Source of the DNA: Clostridia bacterium
GTDB lineage: Bacteria; Bacillota; Clostridia; UBA1212; UBA1255
Direction: 5' to 3'
Assembly: GCA_017560765.1 (NCBI GenBank)
Contig: JAFZEI010000064.1
Location: forward strand, 1 to 48,825
Length of the DNA: 48,825 bases
The notes under the pieces are model-generated. The model searched no databases and was not told the DNA's origin. It saw nothing but the letters and a program-made list of their open reading frames with translations. The stretch's first letter is position 1. Each line of letters starts with the position of its first letter. Shown here one piece after another: positions 17,919 through 27,453 of this stretch. The translations under genes and the position numbers were made by a program.

Positions 17919-18680
17919 TTATCGATTATTTATTAACTCGTCTGCCAACTGCAAGTATGCTTCTGCTCCCTTAGAATTCTTATCATACATTATTATAGGA
18001 AGACCATAGCTTGGCGCTTCACTGAGTCGTACATTTCTTGGTATAAGTGTTTGATAAACTTTATTTGTAAAATGCTTCCTTACTTCTTCAGCTACTTCAA
18101 TAGATAAATTTGTTCTTGCATCAAACATTGTAAGTACAACACCTTCTACCCTAAGCGATTTATTTAAATGTTTTTGTACAAGTCTAACTGTATCCATTAA
18201 TTGGGAAAGACCCTCTAATGCAAAATATTCACATTGTATCGGAACTAAAACAGTATCTGCGGCTGTTAAAGCATTCAGTGTTAATAATCCTAAAGAAGGA
18301 GGACAATCTATAAAAATATAATCATAATCATCCTGCACTTCTGAAATTGCATATTTCAATCTATTTTCTCTTGAAAGTAAACTCACCAATTCTATTTCTG
18401 CCCCTGCAAGACTTATACTCGACGGACAAAGATAAAGTGTATCTTGCATAGTATTAATGCTAACCTCTTTAATTGGTACTTCGTTAATAATAACATCATA
18501 GATAGATGATTTCATTTCCCTTTTATCAACACCTAAACCTGTAGTAGCATTTCCTTGTGGATCTAAATCTATCAAAAGAACACGTTTATCTCTATATGCA
18601 GTACATGAACTTAAGTTAATTGATGTTGTAGTTTTTCCTACTCCACCTTTTTGATTTGCTACGGCAATAACTTTAGCCAT
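17919..18680 (-). CDS. parA: Chromosome partitioning ATPase ParA (Soj)
   Basis: Walker-type ATPase that with ParB moves replicated origins apart and, in Bacillus, controls DnaA. The 253-residue length is typical of the Soj group, which lacks an N-terminal HTH. Deviant Walker A KGGVGKTTTS lies at residues 11-20, then LLIDLDPQGNATTGLG and FIDCPPSLGLLTLNAL. An AGGAG site precedes the ATG. It is the first gene after the parS pair and gyrB. Confidence 0.97.
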   Translation of the reverse strand: MAKVIAVANQKGGVGKTTTSINLSSCTAYRDKRVLLIDLDPQGNATTGLGVDKREMKSSIYDVIINEVPIKEVSINTMQDTLYLCPSSISLAGAEIELVSLLSRENRLKYAISEVQDDYDYIFIDCPPSLGLLTLNALTAADTVLVPIQCEYFALEGLSQLMDTVRLVQKHLNKSLRVEGVVLTMFDARTNLSIEVAEEVRKHFTNKVYQTLIPRNVRLSEAPSYGLPIIMYDKNSKGAEAYLQLADELINNR

Positions 18681-18700
18681 AAAATACTCCTTTTCAAAAA

Positions 18701-18716
18701 TGTTTCACGTGAAACA
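18701..18716 (+). other. parS site 1
   Basis: TGTTTCACGTGAAACA, identical to the 16-bp palindromic ParB-binding consensus described in Bacillus subtilis. It lies 20 bases upstream of the parA start, so ParB binding could also repress parA. Confidence 0.97.
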
Positions 18717-18738
18717 AATATTAATTAAAAATTTTAAG

Positions 18739-18754
18739 TGTTTCACGTGAAACA
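18739..18754 (+). other. parS site 2
   Basis: A second perfect TGTTTCACGTGAAACA, spaced 38 bases (start to start) from the first, between the gyrB stop and parA. Confidence 0.97.
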
Positions 18755-18766
18755 ATATTTTTGTTA

Positions 18767-20704
<1,938 letters not shown>

Positions 20705-20708
20705 CTAA

Positions 20709-20972
20709 TTAAAATCCTTTTTGGACTCTTTGTTTCAACGTAGAAGCAGATATAGGAGAAATATAAATTTGGTGATTAATTATATTTTTCCCGTCTGAAA
20801 CTACTATAAATGATTTAGGCATATCCTCTGAAATGGTAACACTTGTTCCATTCTGCTCTGAATGGCTCAAAAAATTTCTTGTTTCCCCAGTAGTAGTAGT
20901 TTTATCTATATCAAAAATTCCTATAATATCACTACTTATTATTGAAACATTTTCACCTATGTGTAAATACAT
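20709..20972 (-). CDS. remB: Extracellular matrix regulator RemB (YaaB family)
   Basis: A small DUF370-related protein of 87 residues. It begins MYLHIGENVSI, the family signature, continues IIGIFDIDKTTTTGETRNFL and ends SASTLKQRVQ. In Bacillus subtilis RemB sits between recF and gyrB as here and influences matrix gene expression; DNA binding is shown for its relative RemA. I chose the ATG at 20972, preceded by AGGTG at six bases; a GTG at 20981 is possible but would overlap the ribosome binding site. Confidence 0.9.
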   Translation of the reverse strand: MYLHIGENVSIISSDIIGIFDIDKTTTTGETRNFLSHSEQNGTSVTISEDMPKSFIVVSDGKNIINHQIYISPISASTLKQRVQKGF

Positions 20973-21031
20973 AAATAACACCTACTAAAACCATTTACAA
21001 TCTGCTACATTGTATCATAAAAACGTTTTTT

Positions 21032-22159
21032 CTACAACACTATGCTACCATTTTTAATTTTGAATAAAGAAGCATTATTTTTATTATACTTAAATGTATC
21101 AATATCAACACATGATATAAATGTTTGTACATCTATTATTTCACTTAAAAAAGCTTCCTGTCTTTTGTCATCTAATTCAGAAAAAACATCATCTAATAAA
21201 AAAATAGGTTTTCTTCCTGTTATTTCTTTTAATATTTCAAGCTCAGCAAGCTTAAGAGATAAAACAGCAGTTCTTTTTTGTCCCTGAGAACTAAATTTTT
21301 TCATATCTTTATCATCTAATCTAAAATCTATATCATCCCTATGTGGACCATAAAGAGTCATTTCTCGTTCTATTTCTCTCTCAGATTTACTTTCAAATAA
21401 ATAAAAAAGTTCATTTTTTATTTTTTCAGGTTCATATTCTTCCATTATTTCCCGGGAAATATCACTATTATATAAAATTTTTAAATTTTCTTCTCTTTCA
21501 GCACTTTTTTCGGCAATTTTTAAATGTTTCTCTTTTGCAACTAAAGAAAGATGATTTATAATTTTACTTCTTTCAAAAATAATCTTAGCACCAACTTCTG
21601 ATAACTGTTCGTTCCAAACATTCAACATACCATCATAATTTTTACTTTTACCATATTTTATGTTTTTTAACAAAGTGTTTTTTTGTAATAATATTTTGTT
21701 ATATTGTAATAAATCAAAATAATAAGTCGGTTTAATTTGACTTATAGCAATATCAATAAATTTTCTTCTTACAGATGGTCCTTCTGATATTAATTGCATA
21801 TCTTCAGGTGAAAAAATAACAGCAAGAATACTTCCCATTAACTGGCCTGTTTTTCTAAGATATAAACTATTTACTTTTATATATTTTTCTTTATTTTTAT
21901 TATATTTTATATAAACACTCTCTGTTATATCATCAGAAACACTAATATCAATACTAAATTTTTCTTTACCTGATAATATAATATCAATATCCTTTGTTCC
22001 CCTAAAAGATTTCCCTATTACAGTAAAAAAAATAGCTTCTAACAAGTTTGTTTTTCCTTGACCGTTATTACCATAAAAAATATTAACATCATTGGATAAA
22101 TTAATATCCAATGATGTATAATTTCTGTAATTTTCTAATAGAATATGGTTAATAAACAT
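21032..22159 (-). CDS. recF: DNA replication and repair protein RecF
   Basis: SMC-like ATPase that binds gapped DNA and helps load RecA. The 375-residue protein begins MFINHILLENYRNY and has Walker A GNNGQGKTN (residues 30-38), the ABC signature region (KKFSSQGQKRTAVLSLKLAEL) and Walker B (PIFLLDDVFSELD). It starts 12 bases after dnaN; the S4-domain gene yaaA, usually found between these two in Firmicutes, is absent. No ribosome binding site is obvious, suggesting coupling to dnaN. A perfect Noc-binding palindrome lies inside the coding region at 21447. Confidence 0.96.
   Translation of the reverse strand: MFINHILLENYRNYTSLDINLSNDVNIFYGNNGQGKTNLLEAIFFTVIGKSFRGTKDIDIILSGKEKFSIDISVSDDITESVYIKYNKNKEKYIKVNSLYLRKTGQLMGSILAVIFSPEDMQLISEGPSVRRKFIDIAISQIKPTYYFDLLQYNKILLQKNTLLKNIKYGKSKNYDGMLNVWNEQLSEVGAKIIFERSKIINHLSLVAKEKHLKIAEKSAEREENLKILYNSDISREIMEEYEPEKIKNELFYLFESKSEREIEREMTLYGPHRDDIDFRLDDKDMKKFSSQGQKRTAVLSLKLAELEILKEITGRKPIFLLDDVFSELDDKRQEAFLSEIIDVQTFISCVDIDTFKYNKNNASLFKIKNGSIVL
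21447..21460 (+). other. Noc-binding site (NBS) within recF
   Basis: ATTTCCCGGGAAAT, identical to the 14-bp palindrome bound by Noc of Bacillus subtilis. It lies in codons of recF. A Noc-family gene is present in the same window at 31663-32592, so a cognate binder exists. A perfect 14-mer is unlikely by chance in this AT-rich DNA. Confidence 0.85.
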
Positions 22160-22171
22160 ACTAATTTTTAA

Positions 22172-23287
22172 TTAAACTGTTTTAGAAGTAATTTTAACAG
22201 GCATTACAAGATACTGAAAGCTTTTATCATCTACACCGGTAATAACGCAAGGACCAAGTGCATGTGTAAGAGAAATAATAATATTTTCTTCATTCGTAGC
22301 TTTAAGACATTCTAAAATATTTCTTATACACATACCTATTTCTATATCCTCACCTGTAACTTCAGCAGAAATAACTTCCCTTAAAATACCATTTTCCGCA
22401 TTAACGTACATTATAACTTCGTCAGAATTATTAAATTTAACTGCAAGAGGATATTTCTTTTCGTCCTGAATAACGAGTGAAGATCTTTCAAATGCATTTA
22501 AAAAGGCCTTATTATTTATGACACAAGTTGTTTTATATTCTCGAGGAAACATTTTTCTATAATCAATATAATCGCCTTTATAAAGTTTTGAAACCATACG
22601 AAATGTATCACAGAAAAACATTATTTGATTATCATTACAGCAGAAATGAATAATTTCTTCATCTCCATTTAAAGATTTAGAAAGTTCATTTAAAATCTTT
22701 GTTGGAACAATTATAGAAAATTCCCTTGTATCATTAACATCAATAGATTTTTTAGCTAATCTAAAACCATCTATTGCTACAAAATTTAATTTTCCTTCCT
22801 TTTGCTCAATAAACACACCTTTTAAAATAACTCTTTTTTCTTCTTGCATAGCAGCAGCAAAAGAAGTTTGTTTTATTAATTCAACAAGAACACTTTCTTT
22901 TATATCAAAAGAAACTGAAGTATCAAGGAAAGCAACCGGTGGATAACTTTCTGTTGGATATACTTTTATTTTATAATTAGCATGTCCACTTGTTATAGAA
23001 AGCATAGAACCATCATTTATTGTTTCAAGAGTAACATATATGTCAGGAAGTTTTCTTACAATATCACCAAAAGTTTTAGAATTTACAACTACACTTCCTA
23101 TTTCTTCTATAATAGCAGGTATTTCATAAACAATACCAAATTCATTATCATTTCCTGTAAAACGAAGTTCCTCACCAACTTCAATTAATATTCCTTGTAA
23201 AATATCAGCAGTACTCTTTGAAGGAACTGCTTTTTGAACAATATTAATACCGCTCACTAAATTTTCTCTGTTACAAGTCAGTTTCAT
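22172..23287 (-). CDS. dnaN: DNA polymerase III beta sliding clamp
   Basis: Ring-shaped processivity clamp for DNA polymerase III. The 371 residues begin MKLTCNRENLVSGINIVQKAVPSKST, typical of the first of three clamp domains; ILQGILIEV and FVAIDGFRLAKK are family motifs, and the end (YLVMPVKI) matches the usual C-terminal P-R/K pattern. A GGAGG lies nine bases before the ATG. It is separated from dnaA by the 253-base oriC region. Confidence 0.97.
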   Translation of the reverse strand: MKLTCNRENLVSGINIVQKAVPSKSTADILQGILIEVGEELRFTGNDNEFGIVYEIPAIIEEIGSVVVNSKTFGDIVRKLPDIYVTLETINDGSMLSITSGHANYKIKVYPTESYPPVAFLDTSVSFDIKESVLVELIKQTSFAAAMQEEKRVILKGVFIEQKEGKLNFVAIDGFRLAKKSIDVNDTREFSIIVPTKILNELSKSLNGDEEIIHFCCNDNQIMFFCDTFRMVSKLYKGDYIDYRKMFPREYKTTCVINNKAFLNAFERSSLVIQDEKKYPLAVKFNNSDEVIMYVNAENGILREVISAEVTGEDIEIGMCIRNILECLKATNEENIIISLTHALGPCVITGVDDKSFQYLVMPVKITSKTV

Positions 23288-23339
23288 AAAAAATAACCTC
23301 CGGTTGCATATCGCTTTATATATTATATTATAATATTCT

Positions 23340-23357
23340 TAGTAGTAGTAGTAGTAG
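23340..23357 (+). repeat. (TAG)6 repeat, putative DnaA-trio unwinding element
   Basis: Six perfect TAG triplets. On the minus strand the order is two DnaA boxes (TTTTCCACA, ATATCCACA), four bases, the CTA repeat, then AT-rich DNA. This matches the basal unwinding module of Bacillus subtilis, where DnaA extends from boxes onto 3'-GAT-5' triplets. Confidence 0.75.
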
Positions 23358-23385
23358 TGTCTGTGGATATTGTGGAAAAGTTAAA

Positions 23386-23409
23386 TTTTTAGCTATATAT
23401 AGCTAAAAA
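23386..23409. repeat. 24-bp perfect palindrome inside oriC
   Basis: Perfect self-complementary sequence centred on AGCTATATATAGCT with five T before and five A after, between DnaA boxes. It could form a cruciform, bind a dimeric protein or act as a weak terminator of dnaA transcription. Its role is unknown. Confidence 0.8.
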
Positions 23410-23540
23410 AGATTGTTGATAACCTTGTTAATAACTACGAAAAATTATCCACAGTTTCCACAGCCTATTCATTTTAAAATTTTTTCCACATTTTGTCCAC
23501 AGGGATTTTTCCACATATCCACTTTTTTTTGTGGAAAAAA

Positions 23541-24899
23541 TTAAATTATAATATTTTTCTTAAGCTCTTCCATAATATGTTTAAGCTCCTGATTCGTATT
23601 AACTTGCTTGGAAATTTGTTCACAAGCATACATTACGGTTGTATGATCTCTTCCGTTAAAGGCCTTTCCTATATCCGGATATGACATGTTTGTGAGATTT
23701 CTGCATAGAAACATTGATATTTGTCTTGGAAAAACTAATTCTTTAGTTCTCTTTTTAGAAAGAATATCCTCAACACTTAAATTAAAATATCTGGAAACAC
23801 TATCTATAATAATGCTTGCATCAACTTCCCTTATATCATTCTTTTGATAATGTTTTAAGGCTTCTTTTGCTAAATTAAGAGTTATTTCTTTACCTTGCAT
23901 AAGTGAAATAGAAAGATGATTAATTACACCTTCAAGTTCACGTATATTATCACTTGTATAGTTTGCAATATAGTCAAGAATTTCGTTATCAACATCGATT
24001 GAATTTTCTGAAGCTTTTCTGTTGAGAATAGCAACTTTTGTCTCAAAATCGGGTACCTGAATATCAACAATTAATCCCCATCCAAATCTTGTACGAAGCC
24101 TATCTTCAAGAATTTCAATTTTATTTAAAGGGCTGTCACAAGAAATAACAATTTGTTTTTTATCTTCATACAAAGAGCTGAAAGTATAAAAGAATTCCTC
24201 TTGAGTTCTTTCCATGCGTGAAATGAATTGAATATCGTCTATCAAAAGAACATCAATTTTTCTATATTTGTTACGGAATTCGTTATTCTTTTTATTTGCA
24301 ATTGCATCTATAAATTCTGTAGTGAATACTTCGGATGTAACATATAAAACTTTCTTTGACGGGTCATTTTTTAAAATTTGATTTCCTATAGCATGCATAA
24401 GATGAGTTTTTCCAAGACCAGAGTTACCGTATATAAATAAAGGATTATATGCAGTCCCGGGAGAATCAGAAATTGCTACAGCTGCTGCGTATGCCATTCT
24501 GTTACTGTTTCCTATTATAAATGAATCAAACGTATATTTAGGATTCAAATTTGATTTATATGTATTTATATCTGTATTACTATTTAAAATTTCATTTTGT
24601 GTTGAATTTTTATTATTTGCAGGCGTATATTTACCCTCAACATGAAAAGCAAGTGTAAATTGTTGATTTGTTTCCTTAATAAGAACATTTTTTATTTCAT
24701 TATAATATTTACTCTCTATAAATTCTACGCAAAATTCGTATGGAGAAATGAAATGTAAGGTATCTCCTATTACATCAACAAGCTCTAAAGCAACTATATA
24801 AGATTCATAATGTAAAGGAGAAATAATAGATTTAAGATCTTCTTTGCATTTTAACCAACTTTTTTTTATATCATCAATTGTATAGTTTAGCCTTTCCAT
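23541..24899 (-). CDS. dnaA: Chromosomal replication initiator DnaA
   Basis: AAA+ initiator that binds DnaA boxes and melts oriC. The 452 residues include domain I (about 1-90), a short Asn/Thr-rich linker, the AAA+ domain with Walker A (GNSGLGKT, residues 158-165), Walker B (VLLIDDIQF) and the ISM helix region, and the C-terminal DNA-binding domain with GRDHTTVMYACEQI. A GGAGG precedes the ATG. Boxes lie directly downstream of the gene, in the dnaA-dnaN spacer, rather than upstream. Confidence 0.98.
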   Translation of the reverse strand: MERLNYTIDDIKKSWLKCKEDLKSIISPLHYESYIVALELVDVIGDTLHFISPYEFCVEFIESKYYNEIKNVLIKETNQQFTLAFHVEGKYTPANNKNSTQNEILNSNTDINTYKSNLNPKYTFDSFIIGNSNRMAYAAAVAISDSPGTAYNPLFIYGNSGLGKTHLMHAIGNQILKNDPSKKVLYVTSEVFTTEFIDAIANKKNNEFRNKYRKIDVLLIDDIQFISRMERTQEEFFYTFSSLYEDKKQIVISCDSPLNKIEILEDRLRTRFGWGLIVDIQVPDFETKVAILNRKASENSIDVDNEILDYIANYTSDNIRELEGVINHLSISLMQGKEITLNLAKEALKHYQKNDIREVDASIIIDSVSRYFNLSVEDILSKKRTKELVFPRQISMFLCRNLTNMSYPDIGKAFNGRDHTTVMYACEQISKQVNTNQELKHIMEELKKNIII

Positions 24900-25308
24900 A
24901 GGGTTCCTCCAAGATTTTATCCGTACTACTGTTAAAGCTTTTGTTAATTTTAAAAGTCATCCTATGTAAGCCGCTTAAGAAAAAATCAAAAAGCAGAAAA
25001 TTCACCTAAAAAGCAGTATACTTTTTTTCGTGCTTTATTAATATAACAGAAAACATTATAAGATTGCAATAGGCTTTTTTTGCAATAAAATAACCTATTT
25101 TTTAGTAATTTACTACTGTTTGTGCTTTATTTTTAAATATCTACAACATGTTGTGATAAATAAAATAAAAAAATTTTTTTGGCCTAAAAAATTTATTTTT
25201 ATTGACTTTCTTTACTTGTACATATATAATATAGCGTGCTTTTTGCCCAAAAAAAATGGGTTTTAAAGATATGTTTTTAAAGTCATAAAGGATAAAGGAG
25301 GTGCCGAT
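24900..25308. other. dnaA-rpmH intergenic region
   Basis: A 409-base AT-rich divergent spacer. It holds the rpmH promoter (25202-25230), a 12-bp perfect palindrome ACAACATGTTGT (25143-25154) and two ATTGCAATA-like repeats near 25064 and 25081. I see no perfect or one-mismatch DnaA box here, so it does not look like a second part of oriC. The dnaA promoter must lie in this stretch but I cannot choose it among several AT-rich candidates. Confidence 0.6.
25202..25230 (+). promoter_or_regulatory. Promoter of the rpmH-rnpA operon
   Basis: TTGACT, 17 bases, TATAAT, about 78 bases before the rpmH start. It is the only strong plus-strand promoter before the rpmH-to-rsmG gene train. Confidence 0.85.
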
Positions 25309-25443
25309 ATGATAAGACCGTATCAGCCTAAGAAAAAACAAAGAAGCAAAGTACATGGATTCCGTGCAAGAATGAAGACTGCAAATGGCAGAAAAGTTTT
25401 AAGAAGAAGACGCCAGAAGGGAAGAAAAGTATTGTCTGCATAA
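25309..25443 (+). CDS. rpmH: 50S ribosomal protein L34
   Basis: A 44-residue basic ribosomal protein. [22 protein letters not shown] is split here as [11 protein letters not shown] followed by [15 protein letters not shown], the invariant L34 core. The N-terminus ([13 protein letters not shown]) differs slightly from the common MKRTYQP. An AAAGGAGGTG site lies six bases before the ATG. It is the first gene of the plus-strand cluster, directly before rnpA as in most bacteria. Confidence 0.97.
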   Translation: MIRPYQPKKKQRSKVHGFRARMKTANGRKVLRRRRQKGRKVLSA

Positions 25444-25465
25444 TTAATTTTTTGGAGGATTTGTA

Positions 25466-25834
25466 ATGAAATTTACCCTCAAAAAAAATAACGAGTTTAG
25501 GACAGTATACAAAAAAGGGCGTTTTAAAGCAGGACGTTTTATAGTCATGTATGTTATGCCCAATAAAAAGGAATTTAACAGAATCGGGATAACGACAGGC
25601 AAAAAATTCGGTAATAGTGTTCAGAGAAACAGAATGAAACGACTTATAAGAGAAGCCTATCGTCTTTCCCGTGATCAGATGAAAAAAGGTTATGATATAA
25701 TTTATATGGCCAGAGCATCTGAAAGGAAATCTAATTCTCCTAACAAAAAATTAAAAGCTGTTTCCGTTCCTTCATATTACGAAGTTGAGAAGGAAATGAA
25801 ATGGCTGTCTTCTGCATTGGGGATGTTAATTTGA
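25466..25834 (+). CDS. rnpA: Ribonuclease P protein component
   Basis: Protein cofactor of RNase P, which matures tRNA 5' ends. The 122-residue protein has the RNR signature ([18 protein letters not shown]) and an N-terminal [15 protein letters not shown] typical of the family. Its Lys/Asn-rich insert ([12 protein letters not shown]) is variable in other species. A GGAGG precedes the ATG; the stop overlaps the probable yidD start. Confidence 0.97.
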   Translation: MKFTLKKNNEFRTVYKKGRFKAGRFIVMYVMPNKKEFNRIGITTGKKFGNSVQRNRMKRLIREAYRLSRDQMKKGYDIIYMARASERKSNSPNKKLKAVSVPSYYEVEKEMKWLSSALGMLI

Positions 25835-26040
25835 AAAAATTGTTTTTATTTTTAATAAAATTTTATCAAAAGAATATTTCTCCAATGAAGAAGCCATGTT
25901 GCAGATTTTATCCTACTTGTTCGCAGTATGCATTAGAAGCTATCCAAAAATATGGAGCATTTAAGGGTTTCTTTTTAGCATTGTGGAGGATATTAAGATG
26001 TAATCCGTTTTGTAAAGGCGGATATGATCCTGTAAAATGA
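25831..26040 (+). CDS. yidD: Membrane protein insertion efficiency factor YidD
   Basis: A 69-residue protein of the YidD (haemolytic-like, DUF37) family, which assists YidC. The family core is complete: [47 protein letters not shown] is seen in parts as [19 protein letters not shown] and [14 protein letters not shown] chose the TTG at 25831, which overlaps the rnpA stop (TTGA) and gives the usual family N-terminus ([14 protein letters not shown]). An in-frame ATG at 25801 would add ten residues inside rnpA. Confidence 0.93.
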   Translation: MKKLFLFLIKFYQKNISPMKKPCCRFYPTCSQYALEAIQKYGAFKGFFLALWRILRCNPFCKGGYDPVK

Positions 26041-26057
26041 GAAGGGATTGTTATTGA

Positions 26058-26795
26058 GTGGGCTTTATAGCAAAACCATTTGGTATTTTAATTAAATATA
26101 TTTATAATTATCTTGCATTCGACAGTTATGGATTAGCCATTATACTGTTTACTATTTTTGCAAGATTGCTTTTGTTTCCGTTAAATTTAAGTCAGCAAAG
26201 AAGTATGGATAAGCAACAGGCTATTATGCCTGAGATTGAGGCTTTAAAGAAAAAATACGGTAACGATAAAAATAGGTTGCAACAAGAACAACAAATGTTA
26301 TATTCAAAATATAATATTAATCCTATGGCAGGATGTTTGCCTTTGTTACTTCAATTTCCTCTTTTAATGGCTTTATATGAGATTATAAGAAATGCTGAAG
26401 TATATATAGGTGAAAGTGTTAATAAAGTTTTTTTGGGAATATTTGATTTGAGTATTACTCCTGAGTGGAAAATATGGACATTGAATAAGGCGGATTATAA
26501 AATTTATTTACCTTTGTTGTTATTCCCTATAGTTGCTTTTGTAACAACATATATTTCTCAAATGCTTTCAATGAAAAAAAACAACAAGAAAAAAGATGAT
26601 AAAAAAGATGAAACCCCTAATCCAATGAACGGTATGATGAAGATTATGCCTTTTATGACATTAATTTTTGGATTTATGGTTCCTGCGGGACTTGCACTTT
26701 ATTGGGCAGTGGGAAATATATTGAGTATATTACAAACATATTTGATTAAAAACGTGTTTACAAAGAAAAAAGAAGGAAGTGTAAAAAATGCCTAA
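26058..26795 (+). CDS. yidC: Membrane protein insertase YidC (Oxa1 family)
   Basis: Inserts proteins into the cytoplasmic membrane. The 245-residue length is that of the Gram-positive form without the large periplasmic domain. Membrane segments are visible at YGLAIILFTIFARLLLFPL, MAGCLPLLLQFPLLMALYEI, LPLLLFPIVAFVTTYI and the final MTLIFGFMVPAGLALYWAVGN. The conserved Arg in the first segment (FARLLLFPLN) is present. No lipobox is seen. The start is GTG. It overlaps jag by eight bases. Confidence 0.96.
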   Translation: MGFIAKPFGILIKYIYNYLAFDSYGLAIILFTIFARLLLFPLNLSQQRSMDKQQAIMPEIEALKKKYGNDKNRLQQEQQMLYSKYNINPMAGCLPLLLQFPLLMALYEIIRNAEVYIGESVNKVFLGIFDLSITPEWKIWTLNKADYKIYLPLLLFPIVAFVTTYISQMLSMKKNNKKKDDKKDETPNPMNGMMKIMPFMTLIFGFMVPAGLALYWAVGNILSILQTYLIKNVFTKKKEGSVKNA

Positions 26796-27447
26796 ATTTG
26801 TAGAAAAGGAAGCTAAAACAATTGATGAGGCTATTCAACTTGCATTAGAGGAGTTAAATATAGATCTTGAAGATGCACAAGTTGATATTTTAGAAGAGGG
26901 AAGCAAAGCTAAACTTGGCATTTTTGGTGGCAAAGGAGCTAAGGTAAGAGTTACGGTTAATATTCCGGATACAAAAATTATAGCTAATTTTTTGGACGAG
27001 ATTATAAATAGATCAAGAGGCGAGGATGATTATCCTAAGTATGTCATTACCGAAGAAAATGATGAAGGTATGCAAGTTATTAAAGTTAGCATTTCCGGAA
27101 ATGATGTTTCTCATCTTATAGGAAGACATGGCGACTCTTTATATGCTATTAACTATCTTGCAAGTATATTGGTTAATAAAGGAAAAGATGAGTACAAACG
27201 TGTTTATATAGATGTTGAAAATTACAGAAAACACAGAGAAGAAACACTCGTATCAATAGCTAACAGAGCTGCATCAAGGGTTACAAAATATAAAAGACCT
27301 GTTTCTTTGGATCCTATGCCTGCAAATGAGAGAAGAATTATTCACTCAGCTCTTCAAAGTAACAGAAATGTTGTTACTGAAAGTCAAGGTGTAGAACCTA
27401 ATCGTTGTGTCGTAGTAAAAACAAGACCTTATGTAAAGAAATTTTGA
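26788..27447 (+). CDS. jag: RNA-binding protein Jag/KhpB
   Basis: Single-stranded nucleic-acid binding protein linked to cell elongation control in Firmicutes. The 219 residues show the Jag N-terminal domain (EKEAKTIDEAIQLALEEL), the KH domain (VSHLIGRHGDSLYAINYLASI) and the R3H domain (MPANERRIIHSALQ) followed by RCVVVKTRP. It overlaps the yidC end, the usual yidC-jag arrangement. Confidence 0.96.
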   Translation: MPKFVEKEAKTIDEAIQLALEELNIDLEDAQVDILEEGSKAKLGIFGGKGAKVRVTVNIPDTKIIANFLDEIINRSRGEDDYPKYVITEENDEGMQVIKVSISGNDVSHLIGRHGDSLYAINYLASILVNKGKDEYKRVYIDVENYRKHREETLVSIANRAASRVTKYKRPVSLDPMPANERRIIHSALQSNRNVVTESQGVEPNRCVVVKTRPYVKKF

Positions 27448-27453
27448 TGATTT

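Larger units (their letters stand above)
23300..23540. other. oriC: Chromosomal replication origin oriC (DnaA box cluster)
   Basis: The 253-base dnaA-dnaN spacer holds one perfect DnaA box, TTATCCACA (23445-23453), and near matches: TTTTCCACA at 23482, 23507 and, on the minus strand, 23371 and 23530; ATATCCACA (minus) at 23362; TTATCAACA (minus) at 23414; GTTTCCACA at 23454; TTGTCCACA at 23493. At the dnaN end lies an AT-rich stretch (23309-23339) next to a TAG repeat, the probable melting site. Gene orientation switches from minus to plus just to the right, as expected at a bidirectional origin. Confidence 0.92.

Noticed and set aside
24900-25140. Second DnaA-box cluster upstream of dnaA (bipartite origin)
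   Set aside because: No perfect or single-mismatch TTATCCACA was found in this spacer, unlike the dnaA-dnaN spacer.
25142-25308. Riboswitch or leader attenuator before rpmH
   Set aside because: Only a short palindrome upstream of the promoter and AT-rich sequence; no conserved aptamer-like structure could be recognised in the leader of about 75 bases.
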